Assembly: GCA_937922805.1 (NCBI GenBank)
Contig: CALAJV010000007.1
Coordinates: 62,001 to 126,000 of the forward strand
Origin: an uncultured Acidimicrobiales bacterium
GTDB lineage: Bacteria; Actinomycetota; Acidimicrobiia; Acidimicrobiales; SZUA-35
DNA: 64,000 nucleotides
Direction of reading: 5' to 3'
The stretch's first letter is position 1; the number at the start of each line of letters is the position of its first letter. Positions 44,196-53,296 of this stretch are shown here, piece after piece. Below the pieces are notes generated by a model. It made no database searches and was not told the origin of the DNA. It was given only the letters and a program-made list of their open reading frames with translations. Both the position numbers and the translations under genes were made by a program.

Positions 44196-44277
44196 CCGTA
44201 GCAAGTTGACGTTATGAGGCAGATGACCTTGGTAGCGGTGCGGGGCAACCGGTCGTTCAGTAACTAAAGTTGGCGCC

Positions 44278-45120
44278 ATGAGTGTTTCTGTTGTTCTTCC
44301 GGTCGGCGGCGTCGATGATGACCTTGGGCTGCAGCTTGCTGCGTTATCGGAGCAGTCGTTCGATCGAGATTTCGAAGTAGTCCTTTCGCTGAACTCGCCT
44401 GATCGGTCGCAATCCGATGCATTAGATCGACTAGTCAGCCAACAGGAGCATCTCAACTGTCGGGTAGTGGACTCATCTGATGTTCGTAGTGCCTCGCACG
44501 CTCGAAACGTTGGAGCGGCCCGAGCTGATGGCGATGTCCTAGCTTTCTGCGATGGCGACGACATCGCCGATCAAGGGTGGCTGCAACATCTGGTGGCCCG
44601 AGTGGAACCTGGAGTTGCTGTCGGTGGGTTTCTCGAAGAAGACCTTTTGGCTGTTCCAGGCCAAGAGGAGTGGCGGCCGCCAGCTACCCCCGATAGCCTC
44701 CCGACATTTCTCAATCATCCGTTTTTGGTTTCAGCCAACATGGCAGTGACTCGGCATGCATTTGAACAAGTTGGGGGTTTTGATACCACGCTGACGCGGG
44801 GCGAAGACATTGCGTTTTCTTGGGATCTGATCGAATTGGGGATCGAAATGGCCTACTGCCCCGAGGCAATTATGTACTATCGGCACCGAAAAGGTCTTTG
44901 GCCGATGATGAAGCAACATTACCTATACGGCATCGGATTCAGTCAGATTTTGGCCCGCCGTGGGCCCCCTGGCTCTGATGGTTCAGCGAGTCTTGGTGCT
45001 TTGCGGCCTAACAACCAAAAAGTTGATAAGAAAAGCATCCCGTATGTGCTGCGTCGCGGTTCAATCGCCTCGGGCCGAGTTGTAGGCCTAGTACAAGAGC
45101 GGGCCGCCCAACGTAGCTAG
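44278..45120 (+). CDS. Family 2 glycosyltransferase
   Basis: 280 residues. GT-A fold: SVSVVLPVGGVDDDLGLQL, ARNVGAARADGDVLAFCDGDD (DXD motif) and later GGFDTTLTRGEDIAFSWDL with the ED pair expected at the active site. LWPMMKQHYLYGIGFSQILARRG resembles the C-terminal acceptor region of family members. Specificity is unknown. It follows GT26 and precedes the Wzz-like gene. Confidence 0.88.
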   Translation: MSVSVVLPVGGVDDDLGLQLAALSEQSFDRDFEVVLSLNSPDRSQSDALDRLVSQQEHLNCRVVDSSDVRSASHARNVGAARADGDVLAFCDGDDIADQGWLQHLVARVEPGVAVGGFLEEDLLAVPGQEEWRPPATPDSLPTFLNHPFLVSANMAVTRHAFEQVGGFDTTLTRGEDIAFSWDLIELGIEMAYCPEAIMYYRHRKGLWPMMKQHYLYGIGFSQILARRGPPGSDGSASLGALRPNNQKVDKKSIPYVLRRGSIASGRVVGLVQERAAQRS

Positions 45121-45218
45121 ATTCGTTTGGTAAGCTGTCAAATGATTGCCGTGTACTGACCACGGCGCATGTGCTTTGCTCCGACGTCGCCAGCGACGTC
45201 TGGCAAGAAGGATCCAAA

Positions 45219-46979
45219 ATGGAACTGTCATTCGTACTATCTGCATTGAGGCGCCGGTTTTGGGTCGTGTCACTTTTTGCGTTTCTCGGCGCCCTGCCGG
45301 GAATCCTGTCTGACCCGCCGGTTAGCAACGACTATGAGTCGGTGGCCAAACTATCGATTCAGCAGCCGAGCCAAGGCAACGTAACGTTCTTTCAAGTCGA
45401 TCCTGACCGCTACTTGGTCGGCCAAATAAGCGAGCTGCAGAGCGTTTCACTTCTGCAAAGCGTCGTTGAGAATCTTTGTCTGAGAAACGAAGCAGGTATT
45501 CCTCTAGCTAGCTTGCCGCCGGATGATCCCGATCGAGAGCCGGACGTCCAGTATCAATGCATCGAAGTTGACCAACAGAACGTTCAAGATTCGATCGAGA
45601 TTGAGCAAGAAGATGGCGCTGATGTTGTTTCGATTCGAGTCGTTGCCCGAGATGCGGCAACCGCTCAAGCAATTGCCCAGACGTTCGTAGACACCTACAT
45701 AGGCGGCCTAGAGACCGACAGTCTTGATGATGAAGAGCTTGGTCGCGTTAGTGACAAGATCGACAAGTTAGAGGCACGATTAAGTGCACTAAACGACCGG
45801 CTCAAGCGAAGTATGGAAGGACCAATCGAGCTCTCTCGAAATGCTCGAAATCCAATAGCCATCCCGCTACCTAGTGCGGTCGACCCCGCCGCTGTGTCTG
45901 AAATCAAACTGATTGAAAGCCAGCTCACGACGTTGTACGCCCAGCAGAACGCCCTTATCGGTGATTCGCGGCTTAGGGTCAACACCCGGGCATTCCAGCG
46001 GGCGACGTTGAATCAAGATCCAATCCCAGTCGGCCAGCAGTTCTTGCTTGCCGGTGGTTTGTTCAGCGGGGCCATGCTCGGCCTGATTATTGCTCTGGCC
46101 TGGGCTCGATTCTCCACCAAGGTCCTTGATGAGGAAACCGCATCCGAGGTGCTCGGAATCCCGGTCGTGGCCGAATTCGCTCACTACCGATCAATTGCCC
46201 GACAACCGTTAGCTGCGTTCCAATCCTTGCCCCGTTCAGCAGTGCCGATCGTCGATCAGCTCTGTGTTCGGGCCGAAGCCAAAGCCAGAATCGACGAACC
46301 GTTGGCCGTTGTCGTAGTTGGGACGCAGCGAAGTGCAGGAGCCACGACGCTTTCGTTAGCGATGGCCGAACGATTCGCCAGTGGCGGCTCATCGGTCGTC
46401 CTAGTTGACGCTGACGTTCGAGATCCCCGAATCACGGCAATATTTAACGCCACCAATGACGGCGGCGTTCCAGCCGTAGTGGCAAATGACGGCGCTCTTA
46501 TCGATAACCGGGGGCGATCAGTTTTCACTCGAACTATGGATCCCGAGGTCAGCGTCTTGGGTCTTGGTCCAAACAGGGGAGCGGCGTCGTTGCGGCGAGA
46601 AACTGTTTCGGCCGTTCTTGAGGCTGCTCGAAGGAAGGCCCAAGTGGTTGTCTTCGATGGTGGTCCAGCCCTTGACCTTGCGTCTACGCTGCAGCTAGCT
46701 GGGCTGGCCGATGCTGTTGTTCTAGCCGTGCCGCTGGCTCGACAAAAGACCGACGCCTTAGGCGATCTATCTAGAGAACTTCGAAGCGTTCGAGACAAGC
46801 TGCTGCCGGTAGTGACCTCGCCCGCTCGCCGGTCAGCCAAGGGCGATGTAGTCGCCTTAGATGGTGCCATAGCGGTACCAGCCGGTGGGTTACCCGGCGG
46901 CGATCTTCCTCCGCCGCCCGGCGATTCGCAACAACCCCAAGATGAAGCGATGTCGTTCGGAAACGGACTAGGTCAGTAA
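45219..46979 (+). CDS. Wzz-like chain-length protein with a degenerate tyrosine-kinase domain
   Basis: 586 residues from the ATG at 45219, chosen for the AAGGATCC ribosome binding site upstream. A first membrane segment (about 11-30), an extracytoplasmic Wzz-type domain with coiled coil (about 170-220) and a second membrane segment (about 270-293) precede a cytoplasmic ATPase domain. The P-loop reads GTQRSAGATT (368-377): alanine 375 replaces the essential lysine. Walker A-prime (VVLVDADVRDPR) and a Walker B-like DGGP are kept. There is no C-terminal tyrosine cluster. I infer a chain-length co-regulator without kinase activity. Confidence 0.82.
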   Translation: MELSFVLSALRRRFWVVSLFAFLGALPGILSDPPVSNDYESVAKLSIQQPSQGNVTFFQVDPDRYLVGQISELQSVSLLQSVVENLCLRNEAGIPLASLPPDDPDREPDVQYQCIEVDQQNVQDSIEIEQEDGADVVSIRVVARDAATAQAIAQTFVDTYIGGLETDSLDDEELGRVSDKIDKLEARLSALNDRLKRSMEGPIELSRNARNPIAIPLPSAVDPAAVSEIKLIESQLTTLYAQQNALIGDSRLRVNTRAFQRATLNQDPIPVGQQFLLAGGLFSGAMLGLIIALAWARFSTKVLDEETASEVLGIPVVAEFAHYRSIARQPLAAFQSLPRSAVPIVDQLCVRAEAKARIDEPLAVVVVGTQRSAGATTLSLAMAERFASGGSSVVLVDADVRDPRITAIFNATNDGGVPAVVANDGALIDNRGRSVFTRTMDPEVSVLGLGPNRGAASLRRETVSAVLEAARRKAQVVVFDGGPALDLASTLQLAGLADAVVLAVPLARQKTDALGDLSRELRSVRDKLLPVVTSPARRSAKGDVVALDGAIAVPAGGLPGGDLPPPPGDSQQPQDEAMSFGNGLGQ

Positions 46980-47038
46980 ACCAGTAGTGCTTGGCGGGTT
47001 GAGGAGAGCTGTCCTAACGCGTGCCAGGTTCGCCCCAT

Positions 47039-47056
47039 ATGTTGTTAATTCAACAT
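47039..47056 (+). promoter_or_regulatory. Palindromic element upstream of the cytidylyltransferase gene
   Basis: ATGTTG (47039-47044) and CAACAT (47051-47056) flank TTAATT. An 18-base segment at 54887-54904, upstream of the second sugar transferase gene, matches at 15 positions. It may be an operator or a chance match; GGAGAG for the next gene follows downstream. Confidence 0.3.
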
Positions 47057-47079
47057 GCAGTCATACGTAGGAGAGAGTC

Positions 47080-47880
47080 GTGAGTAGCCCAAATCCAGCT
47101 GATGTACCTGTTGTTATTCTCTGCGGCGGTCAGGGAACCCGTATTCGCGAAGCGTCGGAGAAGCTACCGAAGCCTTTGATCAACATCGGCTCTCAACCGG
47201 TGTTATGGCACATCATGAAGCTCTATGGCCATCACGGGTTCCGTCGATTCGTACTCTGCCTGGGCTACAAAGCGTGGGACATTAAGCAATACTTCTTGCA
47301 ATACGACGAGATGATGTCTGACCTGACGCTGCACATGGGCGAGGGGCGACGAGAGTTTCTCCAACGAGAGTCCTTGGACGACTGGGAAGTCTCGTTGGTC
47401 GACACGGGAATGGACACCGGAACTGGTGGACGTCTGGCCTTAGTCTCTGAGTTGCTTGACACCGACTATTTCATGGTCACCTACGGTGATGGCGTGGCCG
47501 ATGTCAATGTTGCTGGACAGCTTGAGCAGCTTGCCGCATCGCCGCTTACCGGAATGGTCACAGGGGTTAATCCCACCTCACGCTACGGCGAGTTGGCAGT
47601 TGCCGACGGAGTAGTCACAAACTTCGCAGAGAAGCTACCAAGCGACGGCTGGGTGTCCGGCGGATTCTTCGCCTTCAAGCGAGAGTTCCTCAACTATGTC
47701 CCAACGGATGAACCTGATCACTTCTTCGAACAGGGTCCGATCCATCAGGTCACCAAAGAGGGCAAACTCGGCCTGTTTGCTCATCACGGCTTTTGGATGG
47801 GAATGGATACCTTCCGCGAGTACACCGTTCTCAACGAGCTGTGGGCATCAGGCGAAGCCCCGTGGCAGATCTGGAAGTAG
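47080..47880 (+). CDS. rfbF: Glucose-1-phosphate cytidylyltransferase
   Basis: 266 residues. CGGQGTRIREASEKLPKPLI is the nucleotidyltransferase loop. MKLYGHHGFRRFVLCLGYK, IKQYFLQYDEMMSDL, DTGMDTGTGGRL, FMVTYGDGVADVN and WVSGGFFAFKREFL match RfbF rather than thymidylyl or uridylyl enzymes. It makes CDP-glucose from CTP and glucose-1-phosphate. Its product is the substrate of the CDP-glucose 4,6-dehydratase encoded about 6 kb downstream. The start is a GTG with GGAGAG upstream. The gene ends three bases from the convergent Wzz/kinase gene. Confidence 0.93.
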   Translation: MSSPNPADVPVVILCGGQGTRIREASEKLPKPLINIGSQPVLWHIMKLYGHHGFRRFVLCLGYKAWDIKQYFLQYDEMMSDLTLHMGEGRREFLQRESLDDWEVSLVDTGMDTGTGGRLALVSELLDTDYFMVTYGDGVADVNVAGQLEQLAASPLTGMVTGVNPTSRYGELAVADGVVTNFAEKLPSDGWVSGGFFAFKREFLNYVPTDEPDHFFEQGPIHQVTKEGKLGLFAHHGFWMGMDTFREYTVLNELWASGEAPWQIWK

Positions 47881-47883
47881 CTT

Positions 47884-49569
47884 TTAGATCCGCTGCAAAT
47901 CGCCGGATCGATCTGAGCCTCGATCTTCGATTTGTCGGTGCCGACCTCGTTTAGGGGTCGTCTCGCCGTAGATCTTCCCATAGCCGTAGCGAGAAGAAGA
48001 TTCCTTTGCCCCCACCAGGCATACGCCCAGCACGTCGGCGCCAACGCCTTTAAGATTCTTAATGGCTTCTTCCAGCTCATCCTGGGTTGTCTCACCTGCC
48101 TTGGCCACGACGATGACCGCATCGACTTGACGAGCGATTGACAGAGCATCAGACACGGGTAGCACCGGTGGGGCATCAAGGATGACTAGGTCTGCTTCGT
48201 TCTCAAGGTTACGTAGTAGTTCGCTGAAGGCTGGTGAGGCCACGAAATCGCCTGGGCTCGGTGGACGGGCGCCGGTAGGGATCACGACCATATTGGAGCG
48301 ACGGTCATCGATTCTCAGTGCCAGCTTGTTGAACGGAGTGTCATGAAGGAGATTATCTGACAGGCCAGGCTCGTTATCGCAACCGAACACTTCGTGCACT
48401 CGCGGGCGGCGGAAATCAACGTCGGCGAGCACTACCCGGTGGTCAACCGCACTCATGGCCCAGGCCAGGTTGCACGATGTAGTGGTTTTGCCCTCACCTT
48501 GATTCGGGCTGGTAATTAGCAACGAAGTTATCCGGCGACCAAGTAAAGCGAACTCGACTGCTGTTCGGACCTTCTGGTACCCGTCAGCGACTGGTGTAGC
48601 CGTTTCAGTCATGGTGGCCAAGGCTATGTCCGTTGAATTGAACTCTCGTCCGGGCTTCGGGATGATGCCAAGAAGTGGGGCTCCAGTAACGTTTACGTCG
48701 TCACCTGATTTGATCGAGCGGTCTAGGTTGTCGATGAGGACAGCTAAACCGGCGCCGAGAATCATGCCAACCATTCCAGCTAATGCCAAGTTTCGAGAAA
48801 GGGGAGCGTTGGATGAACCGAGCGGCTCGCCGGCAACCTGGACGACTCGAGCGGTGCCTGTTCGAGCCAGCTCGGTTTCTAGCTGGAGTCTCGTTACGTT
48901 TCCGGCAATAGTCGAGATCCGAGCGTCAATCAGTTCGAGCTCGACTTCAAGGTCAGATTTTAGCCGATTGATCTGATTTTCTAGTCGTACTTGTTGAGTC
49001 TCGCTAGTGGCGTTGGCCAGCTGATCCTCTAGTTGGTCGAGAGGATCGCGTACCTCTTGTCGGTCTTCTCGCAACTGACGCAAGTCGGCTTCGAGTCCTT
49101 CAGTCGCCGCTCCAATGCTGTCGGCTGCTTCTTGTTGCTTGGTCGACACATAGACTTCGGCCCACGTATTGGCAAAGAGTTGAGCATTCAGACTAGTGCT
49201 GGCGGTCGAGGTGAACGACAGTAAATCGGAGTTGTCACTTTGATCGATCCTCATATCGGGGGTAATGCCACCAAGTGCGGTGGTGACGCCGTCCCTGACC
49301 TGATCGCCCTGGGCGATATTTATTTCGTTGGCCAAACCTCGATCAAGGAACCAGGGCGAACTCTCACCTTGAATAGCTCGTTGAGCTGCTGAGTCGGCCA
49401 AAAGGACCTGGGCCGTCGCGGTAAACCGCGGGGCCCGGGTCGACGTATACAACGTAGCGAGACCTAGCATTAGTGCTATTGGCAAAACAAACCACGGCCA
49501 CCGGCGGAGGAAAATCCGAAAGTAGTCGCTGATTTCGAGGTCTTCTATCTCTGGCGATATTTGGGCCAT
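47884..49569 (-). CDS. Polysaccharide chain-length protein with tyrosine autokinase domain
   Basis: 561 residues. The Wzz part has membrane segments near 23-45 and 270-290 and a coiled coil between (about 155-235). The BY-kinase domain is complete: Walker A TSPNQGEGKTTTS with Lys361, Walker A-prime VVLADVDFRRPR, Walker B LVILDAPPVLPVSD. The C-terminus has a small tyrosine cluster (YGYGKIYG), the expected autophosphorylation site. Such proteins control polymer length and export. It contrasts with the two kinase-like relatives in the locus that lack the P-loop lysine. A tyrosine phosphatase gene lies downstream at 55.8 kb. Confidence 0.93.
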   Translation of the reverse strand: MAQISPEIEDLEISDYFRIFLRRWPWFVLPIALMLGLATLYTSTRAPRFTATAQVLLADSAAQRAIQGESSPWFLDRGLANEINIAQGDQVRDGVTTALGGITPDMRIDQSDNSDLLSFTSTASTSLNAQLFANTWAEVYVSTKQQEAADSIGAATEGLEADLRQLREDRQEVRDPLDQLEDQLANATSETQQVRLENQINRLKSDLEVELELIDARISTIAGNVTRLQLETELARTGTARVVQVAGEPLGSSNAPLSRNLALAGMVGMILGAGLAVLIDNLDRSIKSGDDVNVTGAPLLGIIPKPGREFNSTDIALATMTETATPVADGYQKVRTAVEFALLGRRITSLLITSPNQGEGKTTTSCNLAWAMSAVDHRVVLADVDFRRPRVHEVFGCDNEPGLSDNLLHDTPFNKLALRIDDRRSNMVVIPTGARPPSPGDFVASPAFSELLRNLENEADLVILDAPPVLPVSDALSIARQVDAVIVVAKAGETTQDELEEAIKNLKGVGADVLGVCLVGAKESSSRYGYGKIYGETTPKRGRHRQIEDRGSDRSGDLQRI

Positions 49570-49590
49570 TAGTCACCCATCTTGGCTTGT

Positions 49591-51198
49591 CTAGCCGTTG
49601 GAGGAAGGTTCGCTTGAGTCTGCGTCGGCGGTGGTTGGGGCTTCGGCAGCTGCCAGTTTGGCTCGTGAACGATCCCTTAGATCAATTACAACATCATAGT
49701 CGTCGCCGCTCCCAGATCCAGAAGCCTCCGTGGAGGATCCTCCGTCGATTCCATCGGTTGGAAGTGATGGTCGACGCATAAGTCGCAAAGGCAGAAGGGC
49801 CAACGTGACGACAATTTGCTCGGCGGTCGCCAGCAGAATCCGAAGGTCGAGGCCGATATTCCAGTTCTCCACGTAGTGAAGATCTAGGCGTCGGTAGGCA
49901 TTAAACGCTGCGTTCGAGCGCGCTTCGACCTGCCATAATCCAGTGATTCCAGGCCTAACTCGGAACCGTTCTCGAAGTTCCTCGTCGAATGCATCCTGTT
50001 CCTCTTGGAGGGCGGGGCGAGGGCCGACAAGGCTCATGTCTCCCTTCAAGACGTTGAACAGCTGAGGGAGTTCATCGATTGATGTCTCCCGAATCAGTTT
50101 TCCGACCCGGGTTACTCGAGGGTCGTTGGACAACTTGAAAAGGGGACCGCTTCGTTCGTTCTGTTCGGCCAGCGCGGCTTTCAGCTCTTCTGCGTTGGTC
50201 ACCATCGACCGGAATTTGTGCATTGGGAATTGTTGGCCTCGGCGGCCGGCCCGCTCGGCTGAGTAGGTAATTGGTCCGCGATCCTCGATCCAAATAGCGA
50301 GGGCAGTTAACGCCATAATTGGAGACGCCAGAATAATGGCGATAATTGACCCGACAATATCGATTGATCGTTTAGCGAACGATTGCCAGGCCCCAGGCTC
50401 GCTTCGACTCATTACGATCAGCGGCTCATGAGAAAGCGACCGAACTTCGAACCGCCCTTCCCACATGCGGCTAACACCGGTGGTTAAATGGACGTCGTAA
50501 CCTGACCCGAAGAGTTCTCGGGTGATATTTCGAAACTGTTCGCCTCGGAAACCTGTGGCGGTAACGATGGCACCGCTGACCTCGTGCTGGTGCATTAGTT
50601 CGATGAGGCGACCGGTTGGCCCAATCCAGTGCTCAGCTAGGCCACTGCGCTCGGCTACTCCCAAGTTGCCGACCACACCACACAGATGGAACCGAGCCTC
50701 TGGGTGGTCGTTGATTAGCTCGGCTAGTTCTTTTGCCTCGTGCCCTGCGCCGACAATGACTACTCGTTTGGGGACCGTTGTGCTTGGGAGCTCAGTCCCG
50801 AGTGATCGCACTAGACCGCGCAGGAGAGTCCGGGCGACGAAAACAGTGACTCCGCCAACGGTTAGTTCCCAGGCGCCGATCATCCAGTCCAGAAAGGCCG
50901 ACGCTACTGCTACTGATGCGGCGCCGCCGACGACAGCGACGAAGACTCGAGAGATCTCGTCGGTGCGTGGAAGGGTTGGTCGGTCCTCATATAGACCTCG
51001 TCGTTCCATCGCCAACAAGGTGATGGCAGTCCCGACGAGCGTGAGGGCTAGAGACCGCTCGTTGCTTCGAACTTGTTCGATCGTGATATTGCTGAACAGA
51101 AGTACAGCAGACCAACCCAGAGCGACAACAATGAGGTCCAAAAGGAATTGGACAGCTGTCGGAGACGATCCTCTTTTTCTAGTTTTTAGAAACGACAC
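49591..51198 (-). CDS. Polyprenyl glycosylphosphotransferase (priming sugar transferase), large form
   Basis: 535 residues. Four N-terminal membrane segments (within 15-135), a CoA-binding-like Rossmann region (RVVIVGAGHEAKELAELI), a fifth hydrophobic stretch (VGSIIAIILASPIMALTALAIW) and the catalytic domain (MHKFRSMVTNAEELK, LSNDPRVTRVGKLIRETSIDELPQL split across adjacent segments, SLVGPRPALQEE, RPGITGLWQVEARS). It transfers a sugar phosphate to undecaprenyl phosphate to start the repeat unit. A polar extension of about 50 residues ends the protein. It lies between the kinase and the large acidic kinase-like gene. Confidence 0.94.
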   Translation of the reverse strand: MSFLKTRKRGSSPTAVQFLLDLIVVALGWSAVLLFSNITIEQVRSNERSLALTLVGTAITLLAMERRGLYEDRPTLPRTDEISRVFVAVVGGAASVAVASAFLDWMIGAWELTVGGVTVFVARTLLRGLVRSLGTELPSTTVPKRVVIVGAGHEAKELAELINDHPEARFHLCGVVGNLGVAERSGLAEHWIGPTGRLIELMHQHEVSGAIVTATGFRGEQFRNITRELFGSGYDVHLTTGVSRMWEGRFEVRSLSHEPLIVMSRSEPGAWQSFAKRSIDIVGSIIAIILASPIMALTALAIWIEDRGPITYSAERAGRRGQQFPMHKFRSMVTNAEELKAALAEQNERSGPLFKLSNDPRVTRVGKLIRETSIDELPQLFNVLKGDMSLVGPRPALQEEQDAFDEELRERFRVRPGITGLWQVEARSNAAFNAYRRLDLHYVENWNIGLDLRILLATAEQIVVTLALLPLRLMRRPSLPTDGIDGGSSTEASGSGSGDDYDVVIDLRDRSRAKLAAAEAPTTADADSSEPSSNG

Positions 51199-51283
51199 CG
51201 TTCGCGACCTTCCGTCACTGCAACACTCATTTTTAGCAGGTCAAGCCTACCTATAAGTGCTCTCACCAAGATGTGGGATGATC

Positions 51284-51296
51284 TGCCTAGTAGGCA
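51284..51296. promoter_or_regulatory. Short palindrome upstream of the large sugar transferase gene
   Basis: TGCCTA-G-TAGGCA is a perfect 13-base palindrome about 86 bases before the start of the minus-strand sugar transferase gene, followed on the plus strand by AAAAA. It lies in a 235-base spacer and could be an operator. No regulator is known for it. Confidence 0.3.
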
Positions 51297-51433
51297 AAAA
51301 GTGAACCTTGGCTCACCTGGCCAAAGTGCGTTGCCTTAATTCTCTGATTCAGCCTATTGGCAGTAGGGAGTCATCGTTGTTTGCGTTTGGATTTGGTGCC
51401 GATTCGAACCGCTGATGTGATGTCGGTGCTGGT

Positions 51434-53296
51434 TTAAGTGTCCGACTGTTCAAGCGTCTCACTCTCGATGATGGAACTATCCGCCAGCTCAGCACCATCA
51501 AATGCGTCGATGTCGAAAAGCGTTTCAAGCTCTACTGTCTCGGCTAGTAAGGGGTCGTGGTCGTCGCCGATCCGTGTTCCAAATAGCGAGCCGCCTGAAT
51601 CTTCGACCGGCACGCCAAGTGGCCTAGCTATCGGCTTGGCGATTGGCTCTGGCTTCGGTTCAGCAGTTTTCGCTCGAGCCGGAAACGGCTGATCATGCTT
51701 TTTCCAAAACTGCAACCGCTGTAGCAACGGCTCCGTTTTCTGGGAGTTGTATCGGTCAGCGCTGTCGGTATCGCTGAGAATGCCACGGTTTTGATCTTGA
51801 GCTTCGTTTGGTTGAAGCGCTGGGTCCGGCGGAGCTTTGTCGAACACATTACTATCAACGTAAGCATCGGAAGATTCATCTCGAAGATCTATGTCTTGTT
51901 CCTCAATAGCTGCGAGCTCGTCCGCGTCGCTGTCGTCGATCTGGGCATCTTTGTTGTTGGCATCGAGCGTGGCGTGGTCGTCGGCTGGGGGTTCGGTATT
52001 GTCTTCGAATTGGTCGATCGCGTCGGTATCGCTGTCTTGGTGGGCTAGGTCTGAGTCACCGGGCTGGCCATCGCTGGCTTCGACCTGGTAGACGTCGCTT
52101 GCATCGCCGAGGTCGGTGTCGTATTCGATTCGATCGACATCGTCGCTGTCACTATCATGTTCGGCTTCTAACGGTGTCTCGATCTCCGAGGAGAGCTCGC
52201 CAGCGGTCGGGTCGTCTTCAACAATCAGTGGACCAACGTCTAGTTGTTCTAGGTGTCGGCTTTCTGAGGGGCTATTTCCGTTGTTTGAGGCGTCGGTCGG
52301 AGCGATCGGCGTCCGTTCGGCGGAAAGTAAAACCGGTTCTTCGATGAAGCAAATGCCGATGATTGGCGTTCCGGTTTTGCTCAGGTTTCTGACGGCCTGG
52401 CGAACAATGGCCTCCGAGCACGCTGATCGTCGCGCTAGGATCACGACGCAATCTGCGGTGCACGCTGGTACAAGTTCTTCGCTGTCGCCGACTGCGGAGC
52501 CGCCCGACATAATTACCCGGTCGCTGTTGTCGCCAAGATAACGAATCGTCTCAGTCAACCTGGGAGAAAGATACGGACTGCTAGCGGTTTGAGCCGGTCG
52601 GCCCGAGGGCAGGTAAAGCAGCGAGCTCCCGATTTCGCCGCTTCGAAGTAGTGCCTCTCGAACCGAGGACTGTTTAGTGATGACATCGTAGAAACCAACC
52701 GGGTGTTCTGGTTGGTCGGGCGGCCGTAGGCTTTCGAACGACGGATTGAACCCAAGGTCAACGGCAACCGTTCGATACCCGATGGCTGAGTACGTGGACG
52801 CCAAACTCTTGGTGAAGTTCTCTCGTTGAGACTCGGCTCCGATGTCAGCCACGAATATCGAGCTTGCTTGGGAATTGAGTAGCGCCAGCTCGATCGATCC
52901 AACCAGCGATCGGTAGTCGTTGTCATCGGCGATTATGTTATGCCAGCCGCTTAGCAGTTCAGGATTGACTGTCGACCGTAGAACCTTCGAGGTTCGATCA
53001 AGGCTTCCTAAGCTCTGAATGCCTATTTCGTCCAGAAGTTCTTGGGATGGGCGCCATTCAATAACGTTCTTAAAGACCAGTGGCGCTAGTACGAGTGCGA
53101 ACGTTGAAATTCCGACGAGTAATGCACCAAGAAAGTGGCCGGTCTGGATTGCTTGATATAGGGCAATGGCGCAGCCACCGGCCGCTAGCGCAAGTGCCCC
53201 AATCGAAACTCGATAGGCGCGAACCAGGGCGCTGAAGCCCTTGCTCATTTTCGCTTTCCGCGACCATAACAGATCTATCTGTCGCCCGATTCCCAT
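51434..53296 (-). CDS. Membrane-anchored kinase-like protein without an ATP-binding P-loop, with a long acidic tail
   Basis: 620 residues from the ATG at 53296 (GGAAGG upstream). Two membrane segments (about 30-50 and 55-76) are close together, without a Wzz loop. Residues 125-320 follow the BY-kinase/MinD pattern strand by strand (YRSLVGSIELALL, SSIFVADIGAESQRENFTKS, YRTVAVDLGFNPSF, GFYDVITKQSSV, LLYLPSGRPAQ, VIMSGGSA, GTPIIGICF). The P-loop lysine position is Arg158 with no glycine-rich loop, Walker A-prime loses its second Asp (Gly182), and Walker B Asp is Ser264. Residues 355-515 are very acidic. I infer a non-enzymatic scaffold of the polysaccharide machine. Confidence 0.75.
   Translation of the reverse strand: MGIGRQIDLLWSRKAKMSKGFSALVRAYRVSIGALALAAGGCAIALYQAIQTGHFLGALLVGISTFALVLAPLVFKNVIEWRPSQELLDEIGIQSLGSLDRTSKVLRSTVNPELLSGWHNIIADDNDYRSLVGSIELALLNSQASSIFVADIGAESQRENFTKSLASTYSAIGYRTVAVDLGFNPSFESLRPPDQPEHPVGFYDVITKQSSVREALLRSGEIGSSLLYLPSGRPAQTASSPYLSPRLTETIRYLGDNSDRVIMSGGSAVGDSEELVPACTADCVVILARRSACSEAIVRQAVRNLSKTGTPIIGICFIEEPVLLSAERTPIAPTDASNNGNSPSESRHLEQLDVGPLIVEDDPTAGELSSEIETPLEAEHDSDSDDVDRIEYDTDLGDASDVYQVEASDGQPGDSDLAHQDSDTDAIDQFEDNTEPPADDHATLDANNKDAQIDDSDADELAAIEEQDIDLRDESSDAYVDSNVFDKAPPDPALQPNEAQDQNRGILSDTDSADRYNSQKTEPLLQRLQFWKKHDQPFPARAKTAEPKPEPIAKPIARPLGVPVEDSGGSLFGTRIGDDHDPLLAETVELETLFDIDAFDGAELADSSIIESETLEQSDT

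Noticed and set aside
46256..46870. 204-codon minus-strand frame
   Set aside because: Antisense to the ATPase domain of the Wzz-like gene; composition rich in T, S and R as expected for a reverse reading.
51385..51420. tRNA-like T-arm (GGTTCGAATC followed by GGCACCA on the minus strand)
   Set aside because: The T-stem does not pair, and no anticodon or D arm can be found in the flanking sequence, which enters a coding region.
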